A stretch of DNA of 64,000 nt from Terrimicrobiaceae bacterium (GTDB taxonomy: Bacteria > Verrucomicrobiota > Verrucomicrobiia > Chthoniobacterales > Terrimicrobiaceae): contig JAGYIV010000008.1 in assembly GCA_018402345.1 (NCBI GenBank), positions 186,001-250,000 of the forward strand, given 5' to 3'. The notes beneath the pieces were generated by a model. That model was not told the origin of the DNA. It did not search any database and saw only the letters and a list, made by a program, of their open reading frames with translations. This document shows, one piece after another, positions 55,771 to 64,000 of the stretch. The position numbers were made by a program, and so were the translations under genes. Positions within the stretch are counted from its first letter, which is position 1. Every line of letters starts with the position of its first letter.

Positions 55771-56247
55771 TTAGAGGCTGGAGAGAGCTCCGGTGATTTT
55801 GTTGAAATCCGGGAGGTCTTTCGGGGTCGGGGTTTGTTCGCTGTGGCGGATGACGCCGTCCTTGTCGACAACGAATGCCGCACGGGCCGATGTGCCGCCG
55901 AGTCCGATCAGGTCCTCGAGGAACACCCCGTAAGCCTTGGCGGTTTCCTTGTTCAGGTCGCTGAGGAGCGGGATCCGGATATTTTCCTTTTTCGCCCATG
56001 CCTCCTGCGCAAACGGACTGTCCACACTGATCCCGAGCACCGAGGCGTTGAGATCCTCGTATTTGTCGAGGCCGGCGGTGACATCGCACAATTCTTGGGT
56101 GCACACGCCGGTGAAGGCCAGCGGGAAGAAAAGGATCACGGTCGGCTTTTTTCCGAAGTTTGAAGAAAGGGTGAAGTCCGCGAGGCCTTCGGAGCCGATT
56201 GTTTTCAGGGTGAAGTCAGGGGCTTGGGTGCCGGGTGCGAGTGCCAT
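55771..56247 (-). CDS. Peroxiredoxin (AhpC/TSA family)
   Basis: This 158-residue thiol peroxidase reduces peroxides in the cytoplasm. The peroxidatic cysteine is Cys49 in FFPLAFTGVCTQELC, with Cys54 as a possible resolving partner. The thioredoxin-fold ending (AAFVVDKDGVIRHSEQTP) is intact. Start 56247 (MALAPGTQAPDF) fits the family; an ATG at 56280 would add 11 residues. It lies 86 bases upstream of rplK and 109 bases downstream of dcd. Confidence 0.92.
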   Translation of the reverse strand: MALAPGTQAPDFTLKTIGSEGLADFTLSSNFGKKPTVILFFPLAFTGVCTQELCDVTAGLDKYEDLNASVLGISVDSPFAQEAWAKKENIRIPLLSDLNKETAKAYGVFLEDLIGLGGTSARAAFVVDKDGVIRHSEQTPTPKDLPDFNKITGALSSL

Positions 56248-56356
56248 AGTGGTAGTAATGTTGAGAGTTGAGAGGCGCATTTTGCGTTGAGGCGGCGGAT
56301 TGTCAATCGCCGCGGCGGGTTGCGAAATCCGAAACCGTGTGGCGCACGGGGGTGCG

Positions 56357-56926
56357 CTACATTTTCGGGATCGTGATGCCTCGTTGGCCCATGTATTTGC
56401 CGCTGCGGTCCGCGTAACTCGTCTCGCACGTTTCGCCGGCCTCGAAAAACACCACCTGCGCCAAACCTTCATTCGCATAGATGCGCGCCGGGAGCGGTGT
56501 GGTATTTGAGATTTCGAGGGTGACATGCCCCTCCCACTCGGGTTCGAAGGGCGTCACGTTCACGATGATGCCGCATCTGGCATACGTGGACTTGCCGACA
56601 CAGATGGTCAGCACCTCCCTCGGGATTCGGAAATATTCGACACTCCGTGCGAGCGCGAAGGAATTTGGCGGCACGACGCACACGTCGGTCTCCATGTCGA
56701 CAAACGAGCGGTCGTCGAACGATTTGGGATCGACCACACTGCCGAAAACATTGGTGAACACCTTGAACTCGTTCGAGACGCGGAGGTCGTAGCCGTAGCT
56801 CGAGAGCCCATAACTGATGACCCTCTTGCCGCACTCAAGCTGCTTCACTTGGCCGTCCACAAAGGGCTCGATCATGCCGCGATCGCGGGCCATGCGGCGG
56901 ATCCACTGGTCGGAACAAACAGCCAT
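56357..56926 (-). CDS. dcd: dCTP deaminase
   Basis: This 189-residue trimeric enzyme deaminates dCTP to dUTP, feeding thymidylate synthesis. It has [18 protein letters not shown] near residue 38, [20 protein letters not shown] and [16 protein letters not shown] with the catalytic glutamate. Whether it also hydrolyses dUTP (bifunctional type) is not clear by eye. Its start overlaps the ybaB stop (TAATG), so it belongs to the dnaX-ybaB-dcd run. The stop codon lies in a GTAGCGCAC/GTGCGCCAC inverted repeat that may help end transcription. Confidence 0.95.
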   Translation of the reverse strand: MAVCSDQWIRRMARDRGMIEPFVDGQVKQLECGKRVISYGLSSYGYDLRVSNEFKVFTNVFGSVVDPKSFDDRSFVDMETDVCVVPPNSFALARSVEYFRIPREVLTICVGKSTYARCGIIVNVTPFEPEWEGHVTLEISNTTPLPARIYANEGLAQVVFFEAGETCETSYADRSGKYMGQRGITIPKM

Positions 56927-57237
56927 TACATCGAGAGGCCGGGAATCTTCATTCCGCCCGTGAGTTTCCCCATTTCGCTACCGGCCATTTTCTTCGCGTC
57001 CTCGACAGCCTGGCGGACGGCGCTGAGGACGAGATCCTCGAGCAACTCGACATCATTTGGATCGACGACCTGCGGGTCGATTTTGATGGAGGTAATGTCG
57101 CCTGCGCCGGTGGCGGTGACGACGACTTTCCCCCCGCCGGAAGAAGCTTCGATCGACTTGGCGGAAAGTTCGGCCTGGGCCTCCGCCATGCGTTCCTGCA
57201 TGCGCTGGGCCTCCTTGAGCATTTTTGCGATATTCAT
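56926..57237 (-). CDS. ybaB: YbaB/EbfC nucleoid-associated protein
   Basis: This 103-residue DNA-binding protein is of the YbaB/EbfC family. It has an N-terminal helix rich in Met, Gln and Glu ([19 protein letters not shown]), a central strand pair ([20 protein letters not shown]) and C-terminal [10 protein letters not shown]. It overlaps the dnaX stop (ATGA), the common dnaX-ybaB arrangement, but recR, the usual third gene, is replaced by dcd here. Confidence 0.94.
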   Translation of the reverse strand: MNIAKMLKEAQRMQERMAEAQAELSAKSIEASSGGGKVVVTATGAGDITSIKIDPQVVDPNDVELLEDLVLSAVRQAVEDAKKMAGSEMGKLTGGMKIPGLSM

Positions 57238-58925
57238 GGGCGCGGAGTCTGCAAGGTGCCTTGAAATTTTTCGAGGGCTTTTTCGATGAGGGGGTCGTTG
57301 AGAAATTCCTCCATGGGGTCGACAGGTGCGGGAGCGAGGGCTTCGATTTGCGCTTTGGCGGGTTCCTTCGGCTCGGGAGACTCCTCGCGCGCGGGCTCCT
57401 CTTCGGAAATCACGGGTGCCTTGGGCTGAAGCGACTCGTCGAACTCGAAGGTCACCCGCAGCGGTTGGTCCATCTCCTTGAGGATTCCCGCTTCAATGGT
57501 TCGCACTCCCTCTTCCATGAACACCATGGCGGATTCCTTGGAGGACCCAGGGAAACGCACAATCATGCGACCTTTTTCCACACGGTCGAACACACCATCA
57601 CTCAGCCAACTGAAGCGGATGAACGAGTTTTTTGCGAGATCGGTCGCGATTTTTTCCCACACCAGCGAGGCATCCACACTCGCCGGGGAATCGTTTACCG
57701 ATGCGGGAGGCTCGGGGACCATCACTATGGAAGGCTCTGGCTCAGGGGCTGCAAGCGGTGCTGGAACCGGCACTGCAACAGGATCAAGCGCCACGACCAC
57801 CTCCCGCTTCGGTGCAATCGCTCGCGGGGACGGAGAGCGGCCTCCACAGAGGTCGGTCAACGATTGGATCACATCTGTCAGGCTCGTCTCGTCGAGGATA
57901 TGAAGAGCTTTGATCACCGCCACGTCGAGTTGCAGTTTTTTGTCGGCGACCCATTTCATGGCAGACTCGGCGGCACTGAAATGTTCGATCAGGTCGAGAA
58001 GTTTTTCCTGCGAAATAGCGCCTCCTCCGCCTGTGGCTCCGGCCACAAGCTGATCGCGCAGATAGGATACCAACTCGGCCGTGAGGCGGGACAGATCCTT
58101 CCCGGCGTCGGACTGCGCCGCGACCGCGTCCAGCGCGGCGGGGGCGTCGCCTTCAAAAAGACTCCGCGCCAACCGCTCGACCACCTCTCGGGGAGTGAAC
58201 CCGAACACGTCCATGACATCGGAGACCAAGATGTTCTCGCCGCAAAAGGCGACCATCTGGTCGAGCATGCTCTCGGCGTCGCGCAACCCACCCTCGGCGC
58301 CGCGCGCAATGGCATCCGCCGCGGCGTCCTCGAGGACGATGTTCTCGTTTTTCGCGATGTAGAGAAGATGGTTCTTGATGAGATCCGATGGGATTCGGCG
58401 CAGGTCGAACCGCTGGCAACGGCTGGTGATGGTCGCGGGAACCTTCTGGGCCTCGGTGGTGGCGAAGATGAACTTTACGTGGGGCGGGGGTTCCTCGAGG
58501 GTCTTGAGCAGGGCATTGAAGGCCCCGGTGCTGAGCATGTGCACCTCGTCGATGAGGTAGACCTTGAACGGACCGCGATTCGGGGCGTAGGCCGCGCTTT
58601 CGCGGAGGTCGCGGATGTTTTCCACGCCATTGTTGCTCGCGCCGTCGATCTCGATCACATCAAGACTGCGGCCCTCGGCGATCTCGAGACAGGCATCGCA
58701 CGTGCCGCAGGGCTCGGCCGTGGGGCCGTTGGAGCAATTCAACGCCTTCGCAAGGATACGCGCGGTCGAGGTTTTTCCAATCCCGCGAGGACCGACAAAG
58801 AGGTAGGCTTGGGCGAGGCGTTTCAAAGTCACCGCGTTCTGCAATGTGCGGGTGATGTGGTCCTGTCCAACGACCTCCTTGAAGGTTTGGGGCCGGTATT
58901 TGCGGGCGAATACGCGATAGCTCAC
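57234..58925 (-). CDS. dnaX: DNA polymerase III subunit gamma/tau
   Basis: This ~563-residue clamp-loader ATPase begins SYRVFARKYRPQTFKEVVGQ. Walker A is GPRGIGKT near residue 46, zinc cysteines are CGTCDAC preceded by LNCSNGPTAEPC, Walker B is VYLIDEVHML, and sensor 1 is FIFATTEAQKVP. The C-terminal third is Pro/Glu-rich, as expected for tau. A GTG start at 58925 gives the family N-terminus; an ATG at 58958 would add 11 residues. No convincing programmed frameshift site for a short gamma form was found. It overlaps ybaB and is divergent from the squalene/phytoene synthase. Confidence 0.94.
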   Translation of the reverse strand: MSYRVFARKYRPQTFKEVVGQDHITRTLQNAVTLKRLAQAYLFVGPRGIGKTSTARILAKALNCSNGPTAEPCGTCDACLEIAEGRSLDVIEIDGASNNGVENIRDLRESAAYAPNRGPFKVYLIDEVHMLSTGAFNALLKTLEEPPPHVKFIFATTEAQKVPATITSRCQRFDLRRIPSDLIKNHLLYIAKNENIVLEDAAADAIARGAEGGLRDAESMLDQMVAFCGENILVSDVMDVFGFTPREVVERLARSLFEGDAPAALDAVAAQSDAGKDLSRLTAELVSYLRDQLVAGATGGGGAISQEKLLDLIEHFSAAESAMKWVADKKLQLDVAVIKALHILDETSLTDVIQSLTDLCGGRSPSPRAIAPKREVVVALDPVAVPVPAPLAAPEPEPSIVMVPEPPASVNDSPASVDASLVWEKIATDLAKNSFIRFSWLSDGVFDRVEKGRMIVRFPGSSKESAMVFMEEGVRTIEAGILKEMDQPLRVTFEFDESLQPKAPVISEEEPAREESPEPKEPAKAQIEALAPAPVDPMEEFLNDPLIEKALEKFQGTLQTPRP

Positions 58926-59045
58926 GGCTTGGACAATAGGTCTGCCGGGCGGGGTCATCCAGCACGATTTGAGAAATCCATTTGCCGCGGCCGGGTTTTT
59001 GCCAATTGATGCGCGGTGGGTGCTCTGACACCCTTGCGGCCTGCA

Positions 59046-59852
59046 ATGAACCCCGCCGAGCTGAGCCTCCACCCCGCCCATGGTGTGTCGAACATGAAAT
59101 TCGCGCTGTGGTGGATGCCGCGCGACCGCCGTCTGGATGCGTTATTGTTTTACCGGTTTTGCCGCACGATCGACGACATCGCCGACGAGGAAGGACGCTC
59201 GACCGCGGAAAAAGAAGATCTCCTCGGCAGGTGGCTTGTTGCCGCGGAGGAAGGATTGCCCGAGGACTTGGAACAACTCGTCGAGCGACATGGCATCGAC
59301 CGCCGTCTGCTCGCGGAGATCGTTCGCGGATGCGCCTCGGACATCACTCCCCGCCCCCTCGCGACAATCGCCGAACTCGAATCCTACTGCTGGAAAGTAG
59401 CCTGCGCGGTGGGATTGGTGTCGGTCCGGATTTTCGATTGCGAGGACCCGCGGAGTGACCAGTGCGCCGAGCATCTTGGCCACGCGCTCCAACTCACAAA
59501 CATCATCCGCGATGTCGGCGAGGATGCCAAGCGAGGCAGGATTTATCTGCCTCTGGAGGTGTTGCAGCGGCACGGGGTGGATGCCGCCGATCTTCTTGCA
59601 TTGTCGCCGGGGGATGGATTTCGCGGCGTGGTGGCGGACATGGCGGCGCGGGCACGAGCGCGTTTTGCGGCGGTGGTCGTTCCTGCCGTGGATTTCCGCG
59701 CATTGCTCCCGGCACGGATCATGCGGGCTATTTATGAAAAAACACTCGCGCGGATCGAGGCGTCGGGATTTTCCGTGCTCAATGAACGCATCAGCCTCGG
59801 CAGGCTCGAAAAAATCGCCTGCGCCTCCTCAGCCTTCCTCGGCCGAAGATGA
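59046..59852 (+). CDS. Squalene/phytoene synthase family protein
   Basis: This 268-residue head-to-head prenyl synthase has the two aspartate-rich motifs FYRFCRTIDDIADE near residue 40 and NIIRDVGEDAKRGRIYLP near residue 155. It could make (pre)squalene for hopanoids or phytoene for carotenoids. The short length and RFCRTIDDIAD context resemble HpnC/HpnD/CrtB proteins, but no hopanoid or carotenoid neighbours are present to decide. With ispH in the window it fits an MEP-derived terpenoid route. Its end overlaps the convergent lipoprotein gene by 24 bases. Confidence 0.88.
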   Translation: MNPAELSLHPAHGVSNMKFALWWMPRDRRLDALLFYRFCRTIDDIADEEGRSTAEKEDLLGRWLVAAEEGLPEDLEQLVERHGIDRRLLAEIVRGCASDITPRPLATIAELESYCWKVACAVGLVSVRIFDCEDPRSDQCAEHLGHALQLTNIIRDVGEDAKRGRIYLPLEVLQRHGVDAADLLALSPGDGFRGVVADMAARARARFAAVVVPAVDFRALLPARIMRAIYEKTLARIEASGFSVLNERISLGRLEKIACASSAFLGRR

Positions 59853-61172
59853 TTCCTCCACTGTGGGAGCGGACTGTGGATCGGGAGGCGTGACGGGCTC
59901 TGTGACAGGCGAAGGTGTCGGTTCCGGAGTGGGAGTGGGCCATGGCTCGACCAGATTCGGCCATTCGTGCAATGCAACACCGAGCCCGCCCATTTCATCG
60001 ACAAGCCGCTGGCAGGTATCGCGCCATTTCGCAAGATCGGGCGGACCGGGCGTAGCCTCGGCTGTGCCGGGAAAGATGAGATACGAGACCTTCAGCGAAC
60101 TGACCGGCCTCGAGTATTGGCTCGAGCGGTTGTTGAGTTCCATGCACAGCAGGACCGAGGCCTCGCCCGCCTTGTGCGATGGCCCCGAGTCGCCGAGGAT
60201 CGCGGGGTAGGCCGCTCCTTTGTAAAACACAACCGCATAATCCCCGATCTTCGGAACAAACGGCCCCTTGTGGTCGCGCATGATGAACCCTGGAAGCACG
60301 ATGAACGGATCGACCGAGGAGATGAGGAAGCTCCACTTGGTCAAATCATGGATACGGCGCTTGGCCAGATCGATGCCGGCATTGATCTCCGCAACACGCT
60401 CTTTTTTCAGGCCGGGCTCTTTCAATGCCTCCTGGAACTTCGCCAGCCGTGCTTTTTCTCCGGCGAGAAACGGATTTTCGCGATCGGTCCGCTTCGGCCA
60501 GCGGTAGCTTGTCTGAGGCAGGAAAAATTCGGACGATCCATCCACGGTCACATTCCTGTCTCCGTCGGAGCCGTCGGTGTTCACATCCATATCGGCGATG
60601 ACAAGCAGCGCCTTCCTGGAGGTATCGGGGTCCTCCAGCTCGAGCATCGTCTCGCAATCATAGAAATTGTGTCGCGAGAGGACGGCATCGAGACGCGAGA
60701 GACGGCGGCGGAGGTCGTTTGTTTTGAGTTCGTAGAATTTTTGGTGAAACGGGGATACTGTGGCCCCCTCGAGCAACACAGGTAGTTTCGGAAGCGCTCC
60801 GGGCAGTGTCGGGTCGTTAGACACCAACTCCTCGAGCGTCGCAGCTGGCCGCGGGAGGCGGGCGCGAAGCGTGACCTCGACAGTGTAGGCGTCATTGTCG
60901 ACACGCTCGGCAGAGGCGAGCCCGCCGTCAGGCTCGGCCACTACCGCAGCTTCGAGCGACAGTCCGTTGAACAGGGTTGCTGTGGGCAGTGGCTTTCTGA
61001 CCAACGCCGGGATCGGTGTGGGCGTTGGAACAGGCGTGGGGGTCGTTGGCGGCAGGGGCGGAGGCTGCGGTGGTGGAGGAGGCGGCGGTTTGCAGGCCCC
61101 AAGCGCAAGCGCAACCACTCCCGCGAGACCCGCTGCGGCAAGGGCGTATCGAGTATTGCGGGTCCGCTCCAT
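59829..61172 (-). CDS. Lipoprotein with GH75 chitosanase-like domain
   Basis: This 447-residue lipoprotein has a lipobox ALALGAC (Cys27) followed by ~25 residues of nearly pure proline and threonine, a wall/periplasm-spanning style linker, and a second Pro/Thr-rich tail at the C-terminus. The central region matches the glycoside hydrolase family 75 pattern: VIADMDVNTDGSDGDRN, FFLPQTSYRW, PFIVLPGFIMRD, DYAVVFYKGAAYPAILGDSG and GEASVLLCMELN. GH75 enzymes are chitosanases. A membrane-anchored glycan hydrolase is inferred. It lies nine bases after the transporter-hotdog gene and is convergent with the prenyl synthase. Confidence 0.75.
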   Translation of the reverse strand: MERTRNTRYALAAAGLAGVVALALGACKPPPPPPPQPPPLPPTTPTPVPTPTPIPALVRKPLPTATLFNGLSLEAAVVAEPDGGLASAERVDNDAYTVEVTLRARLPRPAATLEELVSNDPTLPGALPKLPVLLEGATVSPFHQKFYELKTNDLRRRLSRLDAVLSRHNFYDCETMLELEDPDTSRKALLVIADMDVNTDGSDGDRNVTVDGSSEFFLPQTSYRWPKRTDRENPFLAGEKARLAKFQEALKEPGLKKERVAEINAGIDLAKRRIHDLTKWSFLISSVDPFIVLPGFIMRDHKGPFVPKIGDYAVVFYKGAAYPAILGDSGPSHKAGEASVLLCMELNNRSSQYSRPVSSLKVSYLIFPGTAEATPGPPDLAKWRDTCQRLVDEMGGLGVALHEWPNLVEPWPTPTPEPTPSPVTEPVTPPDPQSAPTVEESSSAEEG

Positions 61173-61180
61173 CAGACAAC

Positions 61181-63037
61181 CTACGTGTGGGCGATGAACG
61201 CCGAATACACATCCGGCGGGATGTCGAGCATCTTGTAATCCGACGAGGAGACAAACAGCAGGCTCTGCTTTCCCTTGCCCAGAAGCTGGCCGAGCGAGTC
61301 GTAGATTTCATGCTCGAGGGTGGCGAATTTGCGGTTGTAGCCCGCCACACGGATTTTCACCTGCACGGTTTCAAACTCGCGGGTCTCGCGCACGAACTTG
61401 TGCTCGAACGAGCGGGTCAGGATGTAATACGGCGAGTTCTGCAGGTTGAACTTCGGCATCACGCGGTTGAAGAACAACTCCCGCGTCTTGCCGACCCACA
61501 TGGCATACATGCCGAAATACACGTTGCCCACGGAGTTGGTGTCGGCGTATGTCGCAATAAGTGTGTGGACGAACCACTTGTCCTCGAAATGCCCGCCGAG
61601 GCTGTGCTGCACCGCCCCTGAGTCGATCAAGGTGACGGGACTGGCGACGCTGACTGCGTTTTCGCGACTGGTTGCCGAGGCAACCGAGGGCGTTGGGGTA
61701 TCGAGTTCCTGAGTGTCGGCCACGAAGTCGTCGCCCGCGCTTGGCTTGATCAGCAACCAGAACACATACCCAAGGGGAAGAAGGGAACCGACAATCTGCA
61801 GGACCGGCGACCGCAGAAAATAACCGAAGGAAAAAATGACCACCGCAATGCTGCCGATGCAGAACATTTTCACCTGCGGAATCGCATTCGCCGGACCCAC
61901 CACATAGCAGCGCACAATCGAAAGCATCGAGTAGCCGACGAAGAACGTGGCATAGAAGATCATGAAAAACTCCAACTCGAAGCGGAGCAGCGCACCCACC
62001 AACGCCACAACGCCGGCAACCACGTAGAGTGGGATCGGCGAGGTCAGGAATCGGGTCGGGATCAGCGAGAAGATCGGGTGGTTGCTTGTGCTCGCGTTCG
62101 ATTGCAGGAACCACTTGAGCGCGATATAGCCGCTGTCCAGCGTGCTCAGCACGCACACTCCGATGAAGACGGCATAGGCTCCAAACGTCCACGGCGACGC
62201 GGCGGAGAAAATTTTTGTCAGCACCTCCTGGCCGTAATTGTGGCCTGTGATTCCCGGGCGAATGAACTCCGCCGCCCCCCAGTTCAGCGCCCACAGGGTC
62301 GTGAGCCCGTGGAACAGGATCAGGCCAAGAAACAAGCTTGAGCCGATGATATATCCTGCGGCGATCGACACGCGCTCACGGTGCATCTGGATCGCGCGCT
62401 GCCATTGCTGCAAATCCAGCCACGGCCCGACAAGAAACCCGATGATGATCGGCACCGCATAGCCCCAGTAATTCCAGTCGTTCGTCGGCAGCTTAGGAAA
62501 CGCCAAGGGTCCCGTGCCCTTGCCGATCGAGTGCGCGATCAGGATCGCCACCGCCGGCACGAGGAGCAGGAAAAACACACCGTGGCTGTATTTGATTCGT
62601 TTGATGTCGAACTCCTCGCCGAAAAGAATCGCCGCGGAGAGAAGCACCATGAGCGTGAGCGGGAGGTAAAGAAGCTCGGGTTGGAATCCCAGCGGCATCC
62701 ATGCATACCGGATGAACGCGAAGATCGTGAGCGTGATGGCCAGAATCTGGTAGAGGAAAAACACCAGCCGGAAAGGCCTCGACCAAGTGCTGAAAAACCG
62801 TGCCAGCGACTCGGCCCCAGAATCACGACGGGCCAGATGGTGGGTCACCAACCCGAAGACCAGCAGGCCGAGAAAATTCGGAATCGCAAAGGTCAGCAGA
62901 CCGAACAAACCGAACTGAGTGGTGAACTGAACCGAGAAAAACAGGCCGAGACCCCACATCCAAGATAGCGCCACAGAGATGCCCCAGAGCACAGCGCCGA
63001 TTGATCGGGGGAGAGTGAAAGGTGAGGACGTAGCCAT
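61181..63037 (-). CDS. 12-TM transporter-like protein fused to a hotdog thioesterase domain
   Basis: This 618-residue protein has two parts. Residues ~10-425 contain about twelve hydrophobic helices with loops typical of a LeuT-fold or SSS/APC-type transporter (for example YWGYAVPIIIGFLVGPWLDL near 190 and WTFGAYAVFIGVCVLSTLDS near 285); the family is not identified. After a ~50-residue Ser/Ala-rich linker, residues ~490-618 form a 4HBT-type hotdog domain (ATYADTNSVGNVYFGMYAMW, then FETVQVKIRVAGYNRKFATLEHEIYD). The residue matching YbgC catalytic Asp18 is Asn here. Start 63037 (MATSSPFTLP) is preferred; 63052 or 63076 are possible. A transporter coupled to acyl-thioester handling is inference. 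Confidence 0.8.
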   Translation of the reverse strand: MATSSPFTLPRSIGAVLWGISVALSWMWGLGLFFSVQFTTQFGLFGLLTFAIPNFLGLLVFGLVTHHLARRDSGAESLARFFSTWSRPFRLVFFLYQILAITLTIFAFIRYAWMPLGFQPELLYLPLTLMVLLSAAILFGEEFDIKRIKYSHGVFFLLLVPAVAILIAHSIGKGTGPLAFPKLPTNDWNYWGYAVPIIIGFLVGPWLDLQQWQRAIQMHRERVSIAAGYIIGSSLFLGLILFHGLTTLWALNWGAAEFIRPGITGHNYGQEVLTKIFSAASPWTFGAYAVFIGVCVLSTLDSGYIALKWFLQSNASTSNHPIFSLIPTRFLTSPIPLYVVAGVVALVGALLRFELEFFMIFYATFFVGYSMLSIVRCYVVGPANAIPQVKMFCIGSIAVVIFSFGYFLRSPVLQIVGSLLPLGYVFWLLIKPSAGDDFVADTQELDTPTPSVASATSRENAVSVASPVTLIDSGAVQHSLGGHFEDKWFVHTLIATYADTNSVGNVYFGMYAMWVGKTRELFFNRVMPKFNLQNSPYYILTRSFEHKFVRETREFETVQVKIRVAGYNRKFATLEHEIYDSLGQLLGKGKQSLLFVSSSDYKMLDIPPDVYSAFIAHT

Positions 63038-63165
63038 TGCCGCGGTATCCATACAACGCGTGCCCGCACCCCGCAACCACTTCCAGAAGCACCTCTCCCG
63101 GGAGCGGGGGGGCGGGCGTTTTTGGAACTCGCCCGGCGGGAATTCCGAAGGTATGGAATCCCCCC

Positions 63166-63897
63166 ATGCCGAAATCCGCGATCGTCATTCCCGCCCGCTG
63201 GGCCTCCAGCCGCCTCCCTGGCAAGCCACTCCTCGAACTCGCCGGCAAACCCCTCTTGCGCCATGTGTGGGAACGATGCCTCAAGGTAAAGGGCGTCGAT
63301 ACCGTGATCGTGGCGACAGACGACATGAGGATCGCTGAAGCGGCCTTCGCATTCGGCGCGGAGGTGGCCCTCACCTCGCCGCGACACCCTAGCGGCACCG
63401 ACCGCATCGCCGAGGTGGCAAGCTGCTTGGCGGGCTTCGACATCGTGCTCAATGTGCAGGGCGACGAACCGTTCATCCCCCCCGCCCTTCCTTCAAAATT
63501 GCTCGAGGCCCTACAAATGGACCGCTCGCTCTCCATGTCCACCGCCGCCTGCCCGCTGGCGGTGGACGAACTCGAGAACCCGAACTGCGTGAAGGTCGTG
63601 ACGGCGCTGGACGGCACCGCGCTTTATTTTTCCAGGGCGCCGATCCCCTGCGACCGCGACGGCGACACCTCCCCCGCCCGCCTGCGGCATTTGGGCATCT
63701 ATGGATACCGGCGCCGGTTTCTCCTCGAGTTCGTCCGCTGGAAACAAACGCCCCTCGAAAAGTCCGAAAAACTCGAGCAACTCCGCGCGCTCGAGCACGG
63801 AGCGAAAATCCACGTCGTCAAGACGCGCCCCACGGGTCCCGGCATCGATACGCCAGCGGACCTCGTGGCTGCAGAGGCGTTTCTCAGGAAACGCTGA
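63166..63897 (+). CDS. kdsB: 3-deoxy-manno-octulosonate cytidylyltransferase
   Basis: This 243-residue enzyme activates KDO to CMP-KDO for LPS synthesis. The CTP-binding N-terminus AIVIPARWASSRLPGKPL, VATDD, VNVQGDEPFI and GTALYFSRAPIP are all family hallmarks. Length is normal (~250). Start 63166 follows the motif alignment; the long upstream in-frame extension is rejected because it overlaps the divergent transporter gene. It ends five bases before the convergent YhbY gene. Confidence 0.96.
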   Translation: MPKSAIVIPARWASSRLPGKPLLELAGKPLLRHVWERCLKVKGVDTVIVATDDMRIAEAAFAFGAEVALTSPRHPSGTDRIAEVASCLAGFDIVLNVQGDEPFIPPALPSKLLEALQMDRSLSMSTAACPLAVDELENPNCVKVVTALDGTALYFSRAPIPCDRDGDTSPARLRHLGIYGYRRRFLLEFVRWKQTPLEKSEKLEQLRALEHGAKIHVVKTRPTGPGIDTPADLVAAEAFLRKR

Positions 63898-63902
63898 CCC
63901 CC

Positions 63903-64000
63903 CTACGCCGCCGGTTGCCTGTGCAGGACCACCGTGTGGCCGACCTGCTGAACCAGCGCCGCCCCGGTGGAAGCCGCCAACTCGCGCGAGACCTCCTTGC
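63903..64000 (-). CDS. yhbY: YhbY-type (CRM domain) RNA-binding protein, C-terminal part
   Basis: Only the last ~32 codons are in the window. They read KEVSRELAASTGAALVQQVG and then HTVVLHRQ, which matches the end of YhbY (CRS1-YhbY) domains, small proteins that associate with pre-50S ribosomal subunits. The start lies beyond the right edge. Convergent with kdsB. Confidence 0.8.
   Translation of the reverse strand, partial: KEVSRELAASTGAALVQQVGHTVVLHRQPAA

Noticed and set aside
57640-57665. Poly-A run in dnaX as a programmed frameshift site for a gamma form
   Set aside because: The run is a single A6 within GGAAAAAATC, without a following stem or nearby out-of-frame stop placement typical of dnaX slippage.

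Overview
The window is 64 kb of dense, high-GC bacterial DNA coding on both strands. KdsB and an RfaE2-type heptose adenylyltransferase indicate a Gram-negative envelope with LPS. A YdbH/YnbE/YdbL-type inter-membrane set, a SUMF1-type protein, a complete MoxR/Bat gene cluster, two very short flagellins, a squalene/phytoene synthase and a cyanobacterial-length IspH fit best with a flagellated member of the PVC group, most likely Verrucomicrobiota. That assignment is an inference from gene content; no rRNA is present.

Layout. 1-9.6 kb: a universal stress protein fragment, an EVE protein, tmk, a CAU-anticodon tRNA, nth, sucCD, a TrhO-RluA tRNA/rRNA-modification fusion, and a light-repair operon (DUF2256, photolyase/cryptochrome, FAD-domain photolyase-like protein). 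9.7-22.3 kb: a DR2241-like Fe-S protein, recQ, a TPR protein, a coupled zwf-glk-ispH set, then the leftward run pyrG-pdxA-ilvB, in which pyrG carries a one-base frameshift. 22.4-31 kb: a pyruvate-decarboxylase-type enzyme, recA facing a family-4 uracil-DNA glycosylase, and a lipid/envelope operon ending in a YdbH-like protein and a YnbE-YdbL fusion lipoprotein. 31-36 kb: a SAM-SUMF1 protein without an obvious start codon, glgP, a Nif3-family protein, and the only gene-free stretch over 300 bases (35572-36065), which holds strong hairpins and a candidate structured RNA. 36-44 kb: the Bat cluster moxR-DUF58-DUF4381-batA-batB/C-batD-batE. 44-53 kb: a ROK kinase, dnaN, a zinc-finger-less ClpX-like ATPase overlapping a degenerate class III cyclase, a heptose adenylyltransferase, and small redox, phosphatase and membrane genes. 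53-55.2 kb: a perfect-register tandem duplication (1085-base offset) of a flagellin gene with its promoter, structured leader and terminator. 55.2-64 kb: rplK, peroxiredoxin, dnaX-ybaB-dcd, a squalene/phytoene synthase, a GH75 chitosanase-like lipoprotein, a 12-TM transporter fused to a hotdog thioesterase domain, kdsB and the end of a YhbY gene.

Genes are arranged in tightly coupled operons, often with ATGA or TAATG overlaps, and many transcription units meet tail to tail. Two of the convergent junctions (24.2 kb and 31.0 kb) share a dispersed ~85-base repeat. The items most worth a second look are the candidate ncRNA at 35.7-36.0 kb, the transporter-thioesterase fusion, the TrhO-RluA fusion, the YnbE-YdbL fusion, the dispersed repeat, the pyrG frameshift and the flagellin duplication with its leader.
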